DNA from: Prevotella sp.
GTDB taxonomy: Bacteria; Bacteroidota; Bacteroidia; Bacteroidales; Bacteroidaceae
Assembly (NCBI GenBank): GCA_022775985.1
Contig: JALFIM010000039.1
Location: forward strand, 1 to 64,000
Length of the DNA stretch: 64,000 nucleotides
Direction of reading: 5' to 3'
In this document: positions 25,959 to 34,837 of the stretch, piece by piece
Layout of the letters: each line of letters starts with the position of its first letter
Numbering within the stretch: position 1 is the stretch's first letter
Made by a program: the position numbers and the translations under genes
The notes under the pieces: model-generated
Databases searched by the model: none
The model's input: the letters and a program-made list of their open reading frames with translations, nothing else
What the model was told of the DNA's origin: nothing

Positions 25959-28247
25959 TTACTTGTTGTCCTTTATCTTCTCTACGTAAGCATCAATCAC
26001 AGCCACGGCAGTGATGTTCACGATGTCACGCACAGAGCTCTCGAAGTCGGTGAAGTGGATAGGCTTGTTGAGTCCCATCTGTATCGGGCCGATAATCTCG
26101 GCATCCGGGTCAAGAGCCTGAAGGAGCTTGTAGCTGCTGTTGGCACTGCTCATATTGGGGAACACCAAGGTGTTGACATCCAGTCCCTTGAGGCGTGTAA
26201 ACGGGTACTTATCGTCACGCAGCTGCTTGTTCAGCGCGAAGTTGACCTGCATCTCGCCGTCTATGGCCATGTCGGGGTACTGCTTCTGCAGCTCCTCCAC
26301 GGCGGCATGCACCTTCATGGGTGAGCCCACCTCATCGGTACCGAAGTTGGAGTAGCTTATCATAGCGATGTGCGGTTCCTCGTTGAAGAACCGTACCGTG
26401 TGAGCCGACAGTTTGGCTATGTCCACGAGCACGTTCTGGTCGGGGTGCCTGTTGATGAGGGTATCGGATATATAGAAGGTGCCCTTCTGCGTGTTGAGGA
26501 TGTGCATGGTGGCGAAGGTGTTGTACTCCGGCCGTATGCCCACCACCTCCTTGGCCACCTTTATGGTGTTGGAGTACTTGGTGTAGAGTCCTGTGATGAA
26601 CGCGTCGGCCTCACCTGTCTCCACCATCATCATACCGAAATAGTTGCGCTCGTACATCTTGTCGTAAGCCTCCTCGAAGTTGTAGCCCTGACGTGCACGC
26701 TTCTTGGCCAAGTGCTTGGCGTATGTGGCGCGGCGGCCCTGCTCCTGGTCGGCACGCATGTCTATTATCTGTATGTCACTGAGGTCAAGTTTCAGACGCT
26801 GTGCCAGACGGTTCAGGCGGTCGGGGTTGCCCAGGAGTATAGGCTGGCAGATGCCCTCTGTCTTGGCCTGTACGGCAGCCTTCATCATGGTTGGGTGTCC
26901 TCCCTCGGCAAACACTACGCGCTGCGGGTGCAGACGTGCCGTGTCATGGAGCTTGCGCGTGAGCTTAGACTCCTGTCCGAGCAACTGCATGAGGTTCTTC
27001 TTGTATGCGTCCCAGTCGGTGATGGTCTTGCGTGCCACGCCGCTCTCGATAGCGGCCTTGGCCACAGCGGCACTCACCTCAGTGATGAGACGTGGGTCTA
27101 CGGGCTTCGGTATGAAGTACTTCGGGCCGAAAGTCAGGTCGTTCACGTGGTACACATCGTTCACCACGTCGGGCACGGGCTGCTTGGCGAGGTCGGCGAT
27201 GGCATGCACTGCCGCCATTTTCATCTCCTCGTTGATGGCCTTGGCATGCACGTCGAGAGCTCCACGGAATATGTACGGGAATCCGATGACGTTGTTTATC
27301 TGGTTGGGATAGTCGCTGCGTCCGGTAGACATGAGCACGTCGGGACGGCTCGCCATGGCATCCTCGTAGCTTATCTCGGGCACGGGGTTGGCCAAAGCGA
27401 ACACTATGGGGTTGGCAGCCATGGAGCGTATCATGTCCTGCGAGAGCACATTGCCCTTCGAGAGGCCCACGAATACGTCGGCACCGACAATGGCCTCGGC
27501 CAGCGTATGCACGTCGCGGCGGTCAGTAGCGAAGAGTTTTTTCTGCGGAGTGAGGTTCTCGCGGTCGGAGGTTATCACGCCCTTGGAGTCGAGCATCACT
27601 ATGTTCTCCACCTTCGCGCCCAGGGCCACGTACAGCTTGGTGCAGCTTATGGCGGCGGCGCCTGCTCCGTTGACCACTATTTTCACGTCAGCGATGTCTT
27701 TTCCTGCCACCTCGAGGGCGTTCTTCAGTCCGGCTGCCGATATGATGGCGGTGCCGTGCTGGTCGTCGTGCATCACGGGTATGTCGAGGTTCTTCTTCAG
27801 ACGCTCCTCTATATAGAAGCACTCTGGGGCCTTGATGTCCTCAAGGTTGATGCCTCCGAACGTGGGTGCTATCTTCTCCACGGCCTCGCAAAACTTCTCG
27901 GGGTCTTTCTCGGCCACCTCTATATCGAATACGTCGATGCCGCCGTATATCTTGAAGAGCAGTCCCTTGCCCTCCATCACAGGCTTTCCGCTCATGGCCC
28001 CGATGTCGCCGAGTCCGAGCACGGCAGTACCATTGGATATCACGGCCACGAGGTTGCCCTTGTCTGTGTACTTGTACACCTCATCCGGGTTTGCCTGTAT
28101 CTCCAGACAAGGGTAAGCCACACCTGGAGAATAGGCCAGACTGAGGTCTGTCTGGGTGTGGTATGGTTTTGTGGGTTTTACTTCAATCTTTCCTGGTCGG
28201 CCATTGTGATGATACTCAAGTGCGGCCTCTTTCGTAATCTTTACCAT
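25959..28247 (-). CDS. maeB: NADP-dependent malic enzyme with phosphotransacetylase-like domain
   Basis: The methionine at 28247 (MVKITKEAALEYHHNGRPGKIEVKPTKP) is preferred, giving 762 residues. The malic enzyme half has DLSLAYSPGVAYPCLEI, GTAVLGLGDIGAMSGKPVMEGK, MHDDQHGTAIISAAGLKNAL and the dinucleotide loop VVNGAGAAAISCTKLY. From about residue 425 a PTA-like domain follows (HPQRVVFAEGGHPTMMKAAVQAKTEG, RPEYNTFATMHILNT); in MaeB proteins this part is regulatory rather than an active acetyltransferase. It oxidatively decarboxylates malate to pyruvate, giving NADPH. The TetR gene is divergent, and a 13-bp palindrome lies between them. Confidence 0.95.
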   Translation of the reverse strand: MVKITKEAALEYHHNGRPGKIEVKPTKPYHTQTDLSLAYSPGVAYPCLEIQANPDEVYKYTDKGNLVAVISNGTAVLGLGDIGAMSGKPVMEGKGLLFKIYGGIDVFDIEVAEKDPEKFCEAVEKIAPTFGGINLEDIKAPECFYIEERLKKNLDIPVMHDDQHGTAIISAAGLKNALEVAGKDIADVKIVVNGAGAAAISCTKLYVALGAKVENIVMLDSKGVITSDRENLTPQKKLFATDRRDVHTLAEAIVGADVFVGLSKGNVLSQDMIRSMAANPIVFALANPVPEISYEDAMASRPDVLMSTGRSDYPNQINNVIGFPYIFRGALDVHAKAINEEMKMAAVHAIADLAKQPVPDVVNDVYHVNDLTFGPKYFIPKPVDPRLITEVSAAVAKAAIESGVARKTITDWDAYKKNLMQLLGQESKLTRKLHDTARLHPQRVVFAEGGHPTMMKAAVQAKTEGICQPILLGNPDRLNRLAQRLKLDLSDIQIIDMRADQEQGRRATYAKHLAKKRARQGYNFEEAYDKMYERNYFGMMMVETGEADAFITGLYTKYSNTIKVAKEVVGIRPEYNTFATMHILNTQKGTFYISDTLINRHPDQNVLVDIAKLSAHTVRFFNEEPHIAMISYSNFGTDEVGSPMKVHAAVEELQKQYPDMAIDGEMQVNFALNKQLRDDKYPFTRLKGLDVNTLVFPNMSSANSSYKLLQALDPDAEIIGPIQMGLNKPIHFTDFESSVRDIVNITAVAVIDAYVEKIKDNK

Positions 28248-28329
28248 AAAAAAGTAATTTATATTTATTGTCTTATCCGTTGTCTCTCTCATTTTCCGAC
28301 ATCATGCCACGACACTCCTGCGGCAGTGC

Positions 28330-28361
28330 CGTATGACATACGAAACCGTATCACAAAATTA
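28330..28361 (-). promoter_or_regulatory. maeB -7 box with a palindrome in the start region
   Basis: On the minus strand TAATTTTG (28354-28361) fits the -7 consensus. Just downstream, CGTATG-A-CATACG (28330-28342) is a perfect 6-1-6 palindrome that would cover the transcription start, a candidate TetR-family operator. Confidence 0.55.
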
Positions 28362-28403
28362 ATAAAAAACTTTCAATTCGATATAGGTTTTATATTTTTT
28401 TTG

Positions 28404-28411
28404 TAACTTTG
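28404..28411 (+). promoter_or_regulatory. -7 box of the TetR gene
   Basis: TAACTTTG, 18 nt before the ATG at 28430. It is divergent from the maeB promoter, about 43 bp away. Confidence 0.65.
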
Positions 28412-28429
28412 TCGCAAAGAAAAATAATT

Positions 28430-29086
28430 ATGCAAAAAACAAACTATCCCACGGCCTATCGCCAAGAATTGCACGAGCGCATCCTGAAAGCATCCATGGA
28501 GGAATTCTGCAAGAAAGGCATCAAGGCCGTGAAGATGGACGACATAGCCAGCACCTTGGCCATATCCAAGCGCACGCTCTACGAGATATATGCCAACAAG
28601 GAGACGCTGCTGCTTGAGGGCATAAAGCACAAGGAGCAACAGGCAGACATGCACATGGCAGAGTTTGCCGCCAAGGACAACCACAACGTCATAGAGATTC
28701 TCATAGAATTCCTCAACATGCATATACAGTCGTCTACTGCCATCAATCCCGCTTTCTTCGACGAGCTTCACAAGTACCCCGACGTACTCAACTACTTCCG
28801 CAAGCGCCACGACGAGCGTCTGGCCAACCAGAATGCGTTTTTCAAGCGCGGCGTAGAGGAGGGCTTCTTCCGCAAGGACATAGACTACGACATACTGACG
28901 CGCATCACCGACGCATCAATGGACTTCGTCATGCAGACCCAGATGTACAGGGAGTTCAACCTCGACTACATCCTGCACAACGTCACGCTGCTCTACGTGA
29001 GGGGCATCTGCACCGAGGACGGCATACGGCTCCTCGACAAGGCTCTGGCACAAACGTCAGACACCATCAGCAAGAATGCCTGCTGA
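28430..29086 (+). CDS. TetR/AcrR-family transcriptional regulator
   Basis: The ATG at 28430 (MQKTNYPTAYRQELHERILKASMEEF) gives 218 residues; the upstream start in the ORF track lies in the -7 box. The helix-turn-helix is typical: ILKASMEEFCKKGIKAVKMDDIASTLAISKRTLYEIYANKETLLLEGI. The C-terminal ligand domain (about residues 65-218) is helical and variable, so the effector cannot be predicted. It is divergent from maeB, with a 13-bp palindrome between them, so maeB is a likely target along with itself. Confidence 0.92.
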   Translation: MQKTNYPTAYRQELHERILKASMEEFCKKGIKAVKMDDIASTLAISKRTLYEIYANKETLLLEGIKHKEQQADMHMAEFAAKDNHNVIEILIEFLNMHIQSSTAINPAFFDELHKYPDVLNYFRKRHDERLANQNAFFKRGVEEGFFRKDIDYDILTRITDASMDFVMQTQMYREFNLDYILHNVTLLYVRGICTEDGIRLLDKALAQTSDTISKNAC

Positions 29087-29212
29087 CAAACGCCCGTTTT
29101 CATCGGCTCACGGCACCTGTCGGCAGCCACGCCGAGACCGGTCTTGGCGGCATATACGCATGTTTGCCACCGCGTTCAGCAACACACGCGCAACGCGCTA
29201 ATAACCAATACG

Positions 29213-29300
29213 TTGCAAAACGGCCCATTTCGCAGTGCGAAATGGGCCGTTTTAGCTTGCAATATGGGCCGTTTCGCAATGCGATTCGGCCCATTTCGCA
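29213..29300. repeat. 22-bp tandem near-palindrome array 3 (four units)
   Basis: Units at 29213-29234 (TTGCAAAACGGCCCATTTCG plus CA), 29235-29256, 29257-29278 and 29279-29300. The left flank CTAATAACCAATACG is a weaker match to the shared flank. It lies between the TetR gene and the S8 protease gene, ending 168 bp before that gene's -7 box. The rest of the gap shows no further feature. Confidence 0.95.
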
Positions 29301-29467
29301 ACACGGCACGGCCACGCCCTCTTCTCATGCCATGCCATACTGCTCCAGTGCCAAGCACACAGCAGCATACATGCCACACCTAATCACATATTCAATAGGT
29401 GCAGAACGTTTTTGAGCCTGTCATCAATAAAAGGCTGATGATGCCACGTTATTAGCAGAACTTTTTA

Positions 29468-29475
29468 TACCTTTG
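29468..29475 (+). promoter_or_regulatory. -7 box of the S8 protease gene
   Basis: TACCTTTG fits the consensus. The leader of about 100 nt contains GCCC/GGGC and GCATG/CATGC complements. Confidence 0.6.
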
Positions 29476-29576
29476 TACTCATAACGGCATGTTTCTCCGC
29501 ACGGGAACACGCCCACTGCGGGCACTACGCACCCAGCATGCTCGTACACACAATAATAAAACAAACACTACACCAC

Positions 29577-30974
29577 ATGAGACAATCAGCAATGAGAATC
29601 ATGCTCCTCGCATTTCTCGCAGCCATTACACTGACAACATCTGCCAAACGCAAGAGAGAACCGTTCCCAGGAGGCAAATGCTGGCTCTATCGCGTGAGCC
29701 TGAGCGACAAGAACGGCACGCCCTATTCCATCAAGAAACCATCGAAGTATCTGTCTGCCAAAGCCATAGAGCGCCGCGAGCGTCAGCACCTCGCCATAGA
29801 CTCCACCGACCTTCCAATAAACCCTGCCTACATCAAGGGCATAAGCAAAGCCGGATTCCAGATAGTGTCAAAGAGCAAGTGGAACAACACCGTGGTAGTG
29901 AGGGTGCAGGACACCACGAGCATAGCCAAGCTCAAGGCCCTGCCATACGTATGCTCCACACGGCGGGTGTTCACATCTCCCGACTCGGTGGCGGCCCCAT
30001 CGCGCCACGTCATACAGACCGACACCACAAAGGCCGACCCCAACAAGTACTACGGCCGTGCCGACGCACAGATAAGCACGCTCAACGGCAAGTTCCTGCA
30101 TGAGGCTGGTTTCAAGGGCAAGGGCATGACCATAGCCGTCATCGACGGCGGATTCATGAACCTCGACAGTCTGGAGCTGCTCTCCAACGTGAATATACTG
30201 GGTACCCGCAACTTCGTCTACCCCGACACGAAGAGCGTCTACGGTGAGCTCGACCACGGCACTGCCGTGCTCTCCACTATGGCTGCCAACCTGCCGGGAC
30301 GCATAGTAGGCACCGCTCCCGAGGCCGCTTACTGGCTGCTCCGCAGTGAGTACGGAGAGACGGAGAGTGAGTCGGAGGAGGACTTCTGGGCCGCAGCGGC
30401 AGAGTTTGCCGACTCGGTGGGCGTAGATGTCATCAACTCCTCACTCGGATACAATGAGTTCTACGACAAGTCCACGTCTCACACATACCGCCAGCTCGAC
30501 GGACACACGGCGCAGATAACCAAGGCTGCGGCACGTCTCGCGTCCAAAGGCATCATCCTCACCAACAGTGCCGGCAACGACGGGGCAAAGACATGGAAGA
30601 AGATAAGTTTCCCGGCCGATGCCGACGGCATACTCACCGTGGGCGCAATGCGCCCCGACAGTATCAACACCATATTCAGTTCGGTAGGCCCTACGGCCGA
30701 TGGACGGGTGAAACCCGATGTCATGGCCATAGGTTCGCCATGTGCCGCCATCACTGGATTCGGACTTATATTTTGGGTGTCGGGCACTTCGTTCTCATCA
30801 CCCATAACGTGCGGCATGGTGGCTTGCCTCTGGCAGGCACTGCCACACCTCACCGCCACGGAGATAATGAACCTCATCAGGCGCAGTTCTGACCGTGCCG
30901 CCTACCCCGACAACATATACGGCTACGGCATCCCCGACTTCGGCAAGGCTTATCTCGAAGGCAAGCGGCTATAA
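29577..30974 (+). CDS. Secreted subtilisin-like serine protease (S8)
   Basis: The ATG at 29577 (or 29592) gives about 465 residues and begins with a signal peptide (MRIMLLAFLAAITLTTSAK). After a propeptide-like stretch, the catalytic triad is clear: Asp in MTIAVIDGGFMNL, His in GELDHGTAVLSTMAA, and Ser in VSGTSFSSPITCGMVACLW. The oxyanion Asn region reads GIILTNSAGNDG. The domain resembles Bacteroidetes S8 peptidases with an extended N-terminus. No sorting domain follows, so it is probably periplasmic or secreted. xseA begins 49 nt downstream. Confidence 0.93.
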   Translation: MRQSAMRIMLLAFLAAITLTTSAKRKREPFPGGKCWLYRVSLSDKNGTPYSIKKPSKYLSAKAIERRERQHLAIDSTDLPINPAYIKGISKAGFQIVSKSKWNNTVVVRVQDTTSIAKLKALPYVCSTRRVFTSPDSVAAPSRHVIQTDTTKADPNKYYGRADAQISTLNGKFLHEAGFKGKGMTIAVIDGGFMNLDSLELLSNVNILGTRNFVYPDTKSVYGELDHGTAVLSTMAANLPGRIVGTAPEAAYWLLRSEYGETESESEEDFWAAAAEFADSVGVDVINSSLGYNEFYDKSTSHTYRQLDGHTAQITKAAARLASKGIILTNSAGNDGAKTWKKISFPADADGILTVGAMRPDSINTIFSSVGPTADGRVKPDVMAIGSPCAAITGFGLIFWVSGTSFSSPITCGMVACLWQALPHLTATEIMNLIRRSSDRAAYPDNIYGYGIPDFGKAYLEGKRL

Positions 30975-31023
30975 ATACTGCATCGGCCCACTGGCCGACA
31001 GCACCACTCAACTGACTACATAC

Positions 31024-32331
31024 ATGATTTCCACCACCGACAAAGCACTGAGCCTGTATGAGCTCAACCAACTCGTGGCCGAGGTTATACGCCTTGACTT
31101 GCCCGACAGATACTGGGTAGAGGCCGAGATAGCGGAGATGCGGATTGTGCGTGGGCACTGCTTCATGGACCTCGTGGAGAAGGACGACAGCACCAACACG
31201 CCCATAGCACGCGCCTCAGCCAAGTGCTGGGCCAGCCAGTGGGGGCGCATACACAGCGACTTCGAGCTCGCCACGGGGCAGCGCATAGCCGTGGGCATGA
31301 AAGTCATGCTGCTCGTCTACCCCGACTTCCATGAGGCTTACGGCTTCTCATGGATTGTAGCCGGCATCAATGCCGAGTACTCCATCGGCGGACTCGCGCG
31401 GCGGCGCAAGGAGATTATAGCCACACTGCGCAGCGAGGGAATACTCGAACTGCAAAAGGAACTGCGTCTGTCGCCATTCGCACAGGCCATAGCCGTGGTG
31501 TCGAGCGAGGGCGCAGCGGGCTACGACGACTTCATACACCAGTTGCACGACAACACAGACAATCTGGCGTTCAGCACCACGCTGTTCGCAGCCACTATGC
31601 AGGGCGAGGCCGTGGAGACGAGCATCATCAGTGCTCTCGACCGTATCAACGCGCGGGCCGACGACTTCGATGCCGTGGTGATAATACGTGGAGGAGGTGC
31701 TACAAGCGACCTCTCTGGATTTGACACCCTGCGGTTGGCAGAGAATGTGGCCAACTTCCCTCTGCCTATAATCACAGGCATCGGGCACAACCGAGACGAG
31801 AGCGTGCTCGACATAGTGGCCTACAAGAGTGTAAAGACCCCTACCGCCGCGGCAGCCATGCTCGTCGGCAACCTCACGGGCACCATACTGCGGCTCCGCA
31901 ACGCGAGCGAGGCCCTAAGCAAGCACGTCGGCAGGGTCATGGAGATAGAGAAGATGCGACTGGCAAGTCTTACCACAAGATTTGCATCGCTGTCGGGCAC
32001 CTTCTCCATAAGGCATGCCACACGCCTCAACAGTCTCCGCGACAGGTTGTCGTATGCCACATCACACTACATACATGAGGCCACGGCCCGACTTGACAAG
32101 CAGACCGACAGGCTCGGCAATGCCACGAAGGACTGCCTGACAAGGCAGCACCACAGGCTCGACATGCTGCAACAGCGTGCCGATGCGCTCGACCCCACAG
32201 TGTTGCTGAAGCGTGGCTACAGTCTCACCGTGAAGGACGGCAAGGCCGTGCGTGATGCCTCTGAGCTGTCGTCGGGCGACACCGTCACCACCATTCTGGC
32301 ACATGGAACGTTTGACAGCATAGTGAAGTAA
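31024..32331 (+). CDS. xseA: Exodeoxyribonuclease VII large subunit
   Basis: The ATG at 31024 (MISTTDKALSLYELNQLVAEVIRLDLPDRYWVEAEIAEM) gives 435 residues; the 43 extra residues in the track overlap the protease gene. It has the OB-fold N-terminus and the nuclease core: VVSSEGAAGYDDF, VVIIRGGGATSDLSGFD, FPLPIITGIGHNRDESVLD and VKTPTAAAAMLV. A long coiled-coil region (about 290-390) and the KRGYSLTVKDGK end follow. With XseB it degrades single-stranded DNA. xseB follows after 41 nt. Confidence 0.96.
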   Translation: MISTTDKALSLYELNQLVAEVIRLDLPDRYWVEAEIAEMRIVRGHCFMDLVEKDDSTNTPIARASAKCWASQWGRIHSDFELATGQRIAVGMKVMLLVYPDFHEAYGFSWIVAGINAEYSIGGLARRRKEIIATLRSEGILELQKELRLSPFAQAIAVVSSEGAAGYDDFIHQLHDNTDNLAFSTTLFAATMQGEAVETSIISALDRINARADDFDAVVIIRGGGATSDLSGFDTLRLAENVANFPLPIITGIGHNRDESVLDIVAYKSVKTPTAAAAMLVGNLTGTILRLRNASEALSKHVGRVMEIEKMRLASLTTRFASLSGTFSIRHATRLNSLRDRLSYATSHYIHEATARLDKQTDRLGNATKDCLTRQHHRLDMLQQRADALDPTVLLKRGYSLTVKDGKAVRDASELSSGDTVTTILAHGTFDSIVK

Positions 32332-32372
32332 GCATACACATTATTATATATATACACTAAAGACATAATATT

Positions 32373-32570
32373 ATGCCAAAGACAAAAGCTCCAAGATACG
32401 AGGAAGCCATAGAGCAGATAGAGCATATCGTCAGAAGCATTGAGAACGACGAGCTCGACATAGACTCGCTGACATCTGAGCTGAGGACTGCGCAGAAACT
32501 CCTGAAGCTCTGCAAGGACAAGCTCACATCCACGGAGGATGAGGTCAGGAATATACTCAATACGAAGTAA
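32373..32570 (+). CDS. xseB: Exodeoxyribonuclease VII small subunit
   Basis: 65 residues, matching the small subunit length. YEEAIEQIEHIVRSIENDELDIDSLTSELRTAQKLLKLCKDKL is the diagnostic two-helix sequence that packs on XseA. Immediately downstream of xseA in the same orientation. The ilvE promoter begins within 70 nt. Confidence 0.94.
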   Translation: MPKTKAPRYEEAIEQIEHIVRSIENDELDIDSLTSELRTAQKLLKLCKDKLTSTEDEVRNILNTK

Positions 32571-32638
32571 AGAGCGCAAAAGCATGGGAATACGCAATAA
32601 TTTCGTCACGAAATATTGCAAATTAAATTATTTCTTAG

Positions 32639-32646
32639 TACTTTTG
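32639..32646 (+). promoter_or_regulatory. -7 box of ilvE
   Basis: TACTTTTG fits TAnnTTTG, 38 nt before the ATG. A partial -33 (TTGC at 32617) lies 18 nt upstream. Confidence 0.6.
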
Positions 32647-32684
32647 CAACAACTTATAAGATTTATCATAAAATCACTTATGTT

Positions 32685-33707
32685 ATGAAAGACTTAGACT
32701 GGTCTAATTTATCGTTCGGCTACATGCCGACAGATTACAATGTTCGCTGCTGCTATCGCAACGGAAAATGGGGCGAGATAGAGGTTTGCTCCGACGAATA
32801 TATCAAACTCCACATGGCAGCGACATGCCTTCACTACGGTCAGGAGGCTTTTGAGGGACTCAAGGCTTACAGGTGTCCCGACGGCAAGGTGCGCGTATTC
32901 CGCATGGATGAGAATGCCGCACGCCTCCAAAGCACATGCCGTGGCATTCTGATGCCGGAAGTACCGACAGAGCTTTTCGAGGAGATGGTGAAGAAAGTGG
33001 TACGCCTCAATCAGGAATGGATACCCACATACGAGAGCGGCGCTACCCTCTACGTACGTCCGTTGCTCATAGGCACGAGCGCACAGGTAGGCGTTCATCC
33101 CGCAACTGAATACATGTTTCTCATCTTCGTGACCCCCGTAGGCCCGTACTTTAAGGGCGGATTCTCCACCAACCCATACGTCATCATACGCGACTACGAC
33201 CGCTCCGCGCCACTCGGCACTGGTATCTACAAGGTAGGCGGCAACTATGCGGCATCTCTCAAGGCCAACTCCATAGCCCATGAGAAAGGATATGCCTGCG
33301 AGTTCTACCTCGATGCCAAGGAGAAGAAATACATGGACGAGTGCGGTGCAGCCAACTTCTTCGGCATAAAGGACAACACTTACGTCACACCTAAGTCCAC
33401 AAGCATCTTGCCCAGCATCACAAACAAGAGCCTCATGCAGCTCGCCGAGGACTATGGCATGAAGGTAGAGCGCCGTCAGATACCCGAGGAGGAACTGTCA
33501 ACGTTTGAGGAAGCCGGCGCATGCGGCACGGCTGCCGTCATCAGTCCCATATCATATATCGACGACCTTGACACTGGCGTGCGCTATACATTCAGCAAAG
33601 ACGGCAAGCCCGGGCCCATCTCCACTAAGCTGTACCACCACCTCCGTGGCATACAGTACGGCACCGAGGAGGACAAGCACAACTGGACGACAGTCGTCAT
33701 AGGCTGA
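32685..33707 (+). CDS. ilvE: Branched-chain amino acid aminotransferase
   Basis: The ATG at 32685 (MKDLDWSNLSFGYMPTDYNVRCCYRNGKWG) gives 340 residues. It is a class IV PLP aminotransferase. LHYGQEAFEGLKAY and VRPLLIGTSAQVGVHPA are substrate-side motifs, GTGIYKVGGNYAASL carries the PLP Lys, and DECGAANFFGI and FEEAGACGTAAVISPI complete the active site. It performs the last step of Leu, Ile and Val synthesis and the first of their breakdown. It is transcribed alone from its own promoter. Confidence 0.96.
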   Translation: MKDLDWSNLSFGYMPTDYNVRCCYRNGKWGEIEVCSDEYIKLHMAATCLHYGQEAFEGLKAYRCPDGKVRVFRMDENAARLQSTCRGILMPEVPTELFEEMVKKVVRLNQEWIPTYESGATLYVRPLLIGTSAQVGVHPATEYMFLIFVTPVGPYFKGGFSTNPYVIIRDYDRSAPLGTGIYKVGGNYAASLKANSIAHEKGYACEFYLDAKEKKYMDECGAANFFGIKDNTYVTPKSTSILPSITNKSLMQLAEDYGMKVERRQIPEEELSTFEEAGACGTAAVISPISYIDDLDTGVRYTFSKDGKPGPISTKLYHHLRGIQYGTEEDKHNWTTVVIG

Positions 33708-34097
33708 CAGCAAGGGACATAATGCCGCACTTGACAGGCTATCACATGCCGCCAGCATCACGGCTATATAATGACACATGTACGGCTATACGTGACATAT
33801 CACCACTGCCATACACAAGACATGCACTCTCATGTATGACACAACATCACGGCTATACATGAATGCGCATCACACAGCCGCCGCTCTACACAACAATCGT
33901 GAGCGGCTGTTACGTTTTCGTACCATCATGCCCGCACTACGGCCACGGAGAGCATACGCCTACGGCTTTCGGTATACGTGATATGATGTCATATACGGCA
34001 CGATATGGCCATTTAGTGCTGACAACGCCATAGCTTTGGCATGACTTTTGCACGGCTGTCATTGTAAAAGAATACTAATCATTAAACATCAGACATT
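33708..34097 (+). other. 390-bp gap between ilvE and ferritin with a terminator-like hairpin
   Basis: ACAGCCGCCGCTC (33874-33886) pairs with GAGCGGCTGT (33901-33910) allowing one bulge, followed by TACGTTTTCG, a plausible ilvE terminator. The nonamer ACGGCTATA occurs three times (33760, 33782, 33849). GACTTTTG (34043-34050) is a near-match -7 box for ferritin. No ORF is credible. Confidence 0.5.
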
Positions 34098-34619
34098 ATG
34101 TTAAACAAGAAAATCGAAGAGGCTCTGAATGCCCAAATCAATGCTGAGATGTGGTCGGCATATCTCTATCTGTCAATGGCAGCATTCTGCCACACCAACG
34201 GAAACCCCGGTATGGGACACTGGTTTGAGGTTCAGTTCCAGGAGGAGCAGGACCATGCCAAAATCCTGTTCAACTATGTCATCCAGCGAAACGGCAAGGT
34301 TGACCTCAAGGCCATAAAGGAAGTACCCACCACATGGGAGTCGGTACTCGACGTGTTTGAGTCTACCCTGAAGCACGAGCAGACAGTAACTGCCCTCATC
34401 AACAACCTCTTCGCACTCACTACACAAGAGAACGACTATGCCACACAGAGCATGCTGAAGTGGTTTATAGACGAGCAGGTGGAGGAAGAGGAGAACGCCA
34501 CCAACATCATCGACAACCTGAAGATGATAAAAGACAACGGTTACGGCCTGTACATGCTCGACAAAGAGCTCGGCGCACGTACCTATACACAGGCTGCCCC
34601 GCTTGCCAACAAAGCATAA
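34098..34619 (+). CDS. ftnA: Ferritin
   Basis: 173 residues; a four-helix non-heme ferritin that oxidises Fe(II) and stores iron. The ferroxidase ligands are in INAEMWSAYLYLSMAAF, FEVQFQEEQDHAKILFNYV, and TTQENDYATQSMLKWFIDEQVEEEENATNIIDNL. The length and start match bacterial FtnA. It faces feoAB across a shared hairpin, placing iron storage and ferrous uptake side by side. The promoter is a weak match, so expression may need an activator or another sigma factor. Confidence 0.95.
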   Translation: MLNKKIEEALNAQINAEMWSAYLYLSMAAFCHTNGNPGMGHWFEVQFQEEQDHAKILFNYVIQRNGKVDLKAIKEVPTTWESVLDVFESTLKHEQTVTALINNLFALTTQENDYATQSMLKWFIDEQVEEEENATNIIDNLKMIKDNGYGLYMLDKELGARTYTQAAPLANKA

Positions 34620-34644
34620 CCATACAGCAACCACCATTCAACAC

Positions 34645-34690
34645 GAAGGGCTGTGCGACCTGCTTTCAAGCAGACCGCACAGCCCTTCGG
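34645..34690 (+). terminator. Terminator after ferritin
   Basis: GAAGGGCTGTGCG pairs with CGCACAGCCCTTC (13 bp), with an inner CTGCT-ttca-AGCAG. Symmetric enough to serve feoAB as well; no long T-run. Confidence 0.75.
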
Positions 34691-34837
34691 CTTGTCTTGT
34701 GACGTCATAAATACCGTATCTGCAAACGAGTCTTGCCCAACCTACGGTGGAAAGCACCCACATCAGCACGCAATACGTATAATATGCCGCATACAGACGG
34801 CCCATTGCCGATGGCAACAGACCGCATAGCGTTCGGC

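Noticed and set aside
26370-28406. 678-residue plus-strand ORF
   Set aside because: It is the antisense of maeB; codon phase, motifs and flanking promoter support the minus-strand gene only.
34796-34812. ACGGCCCATTGCCG resembling an array unit
   Set aside because: Only the core matches and there is no tandem neighbour or flank.
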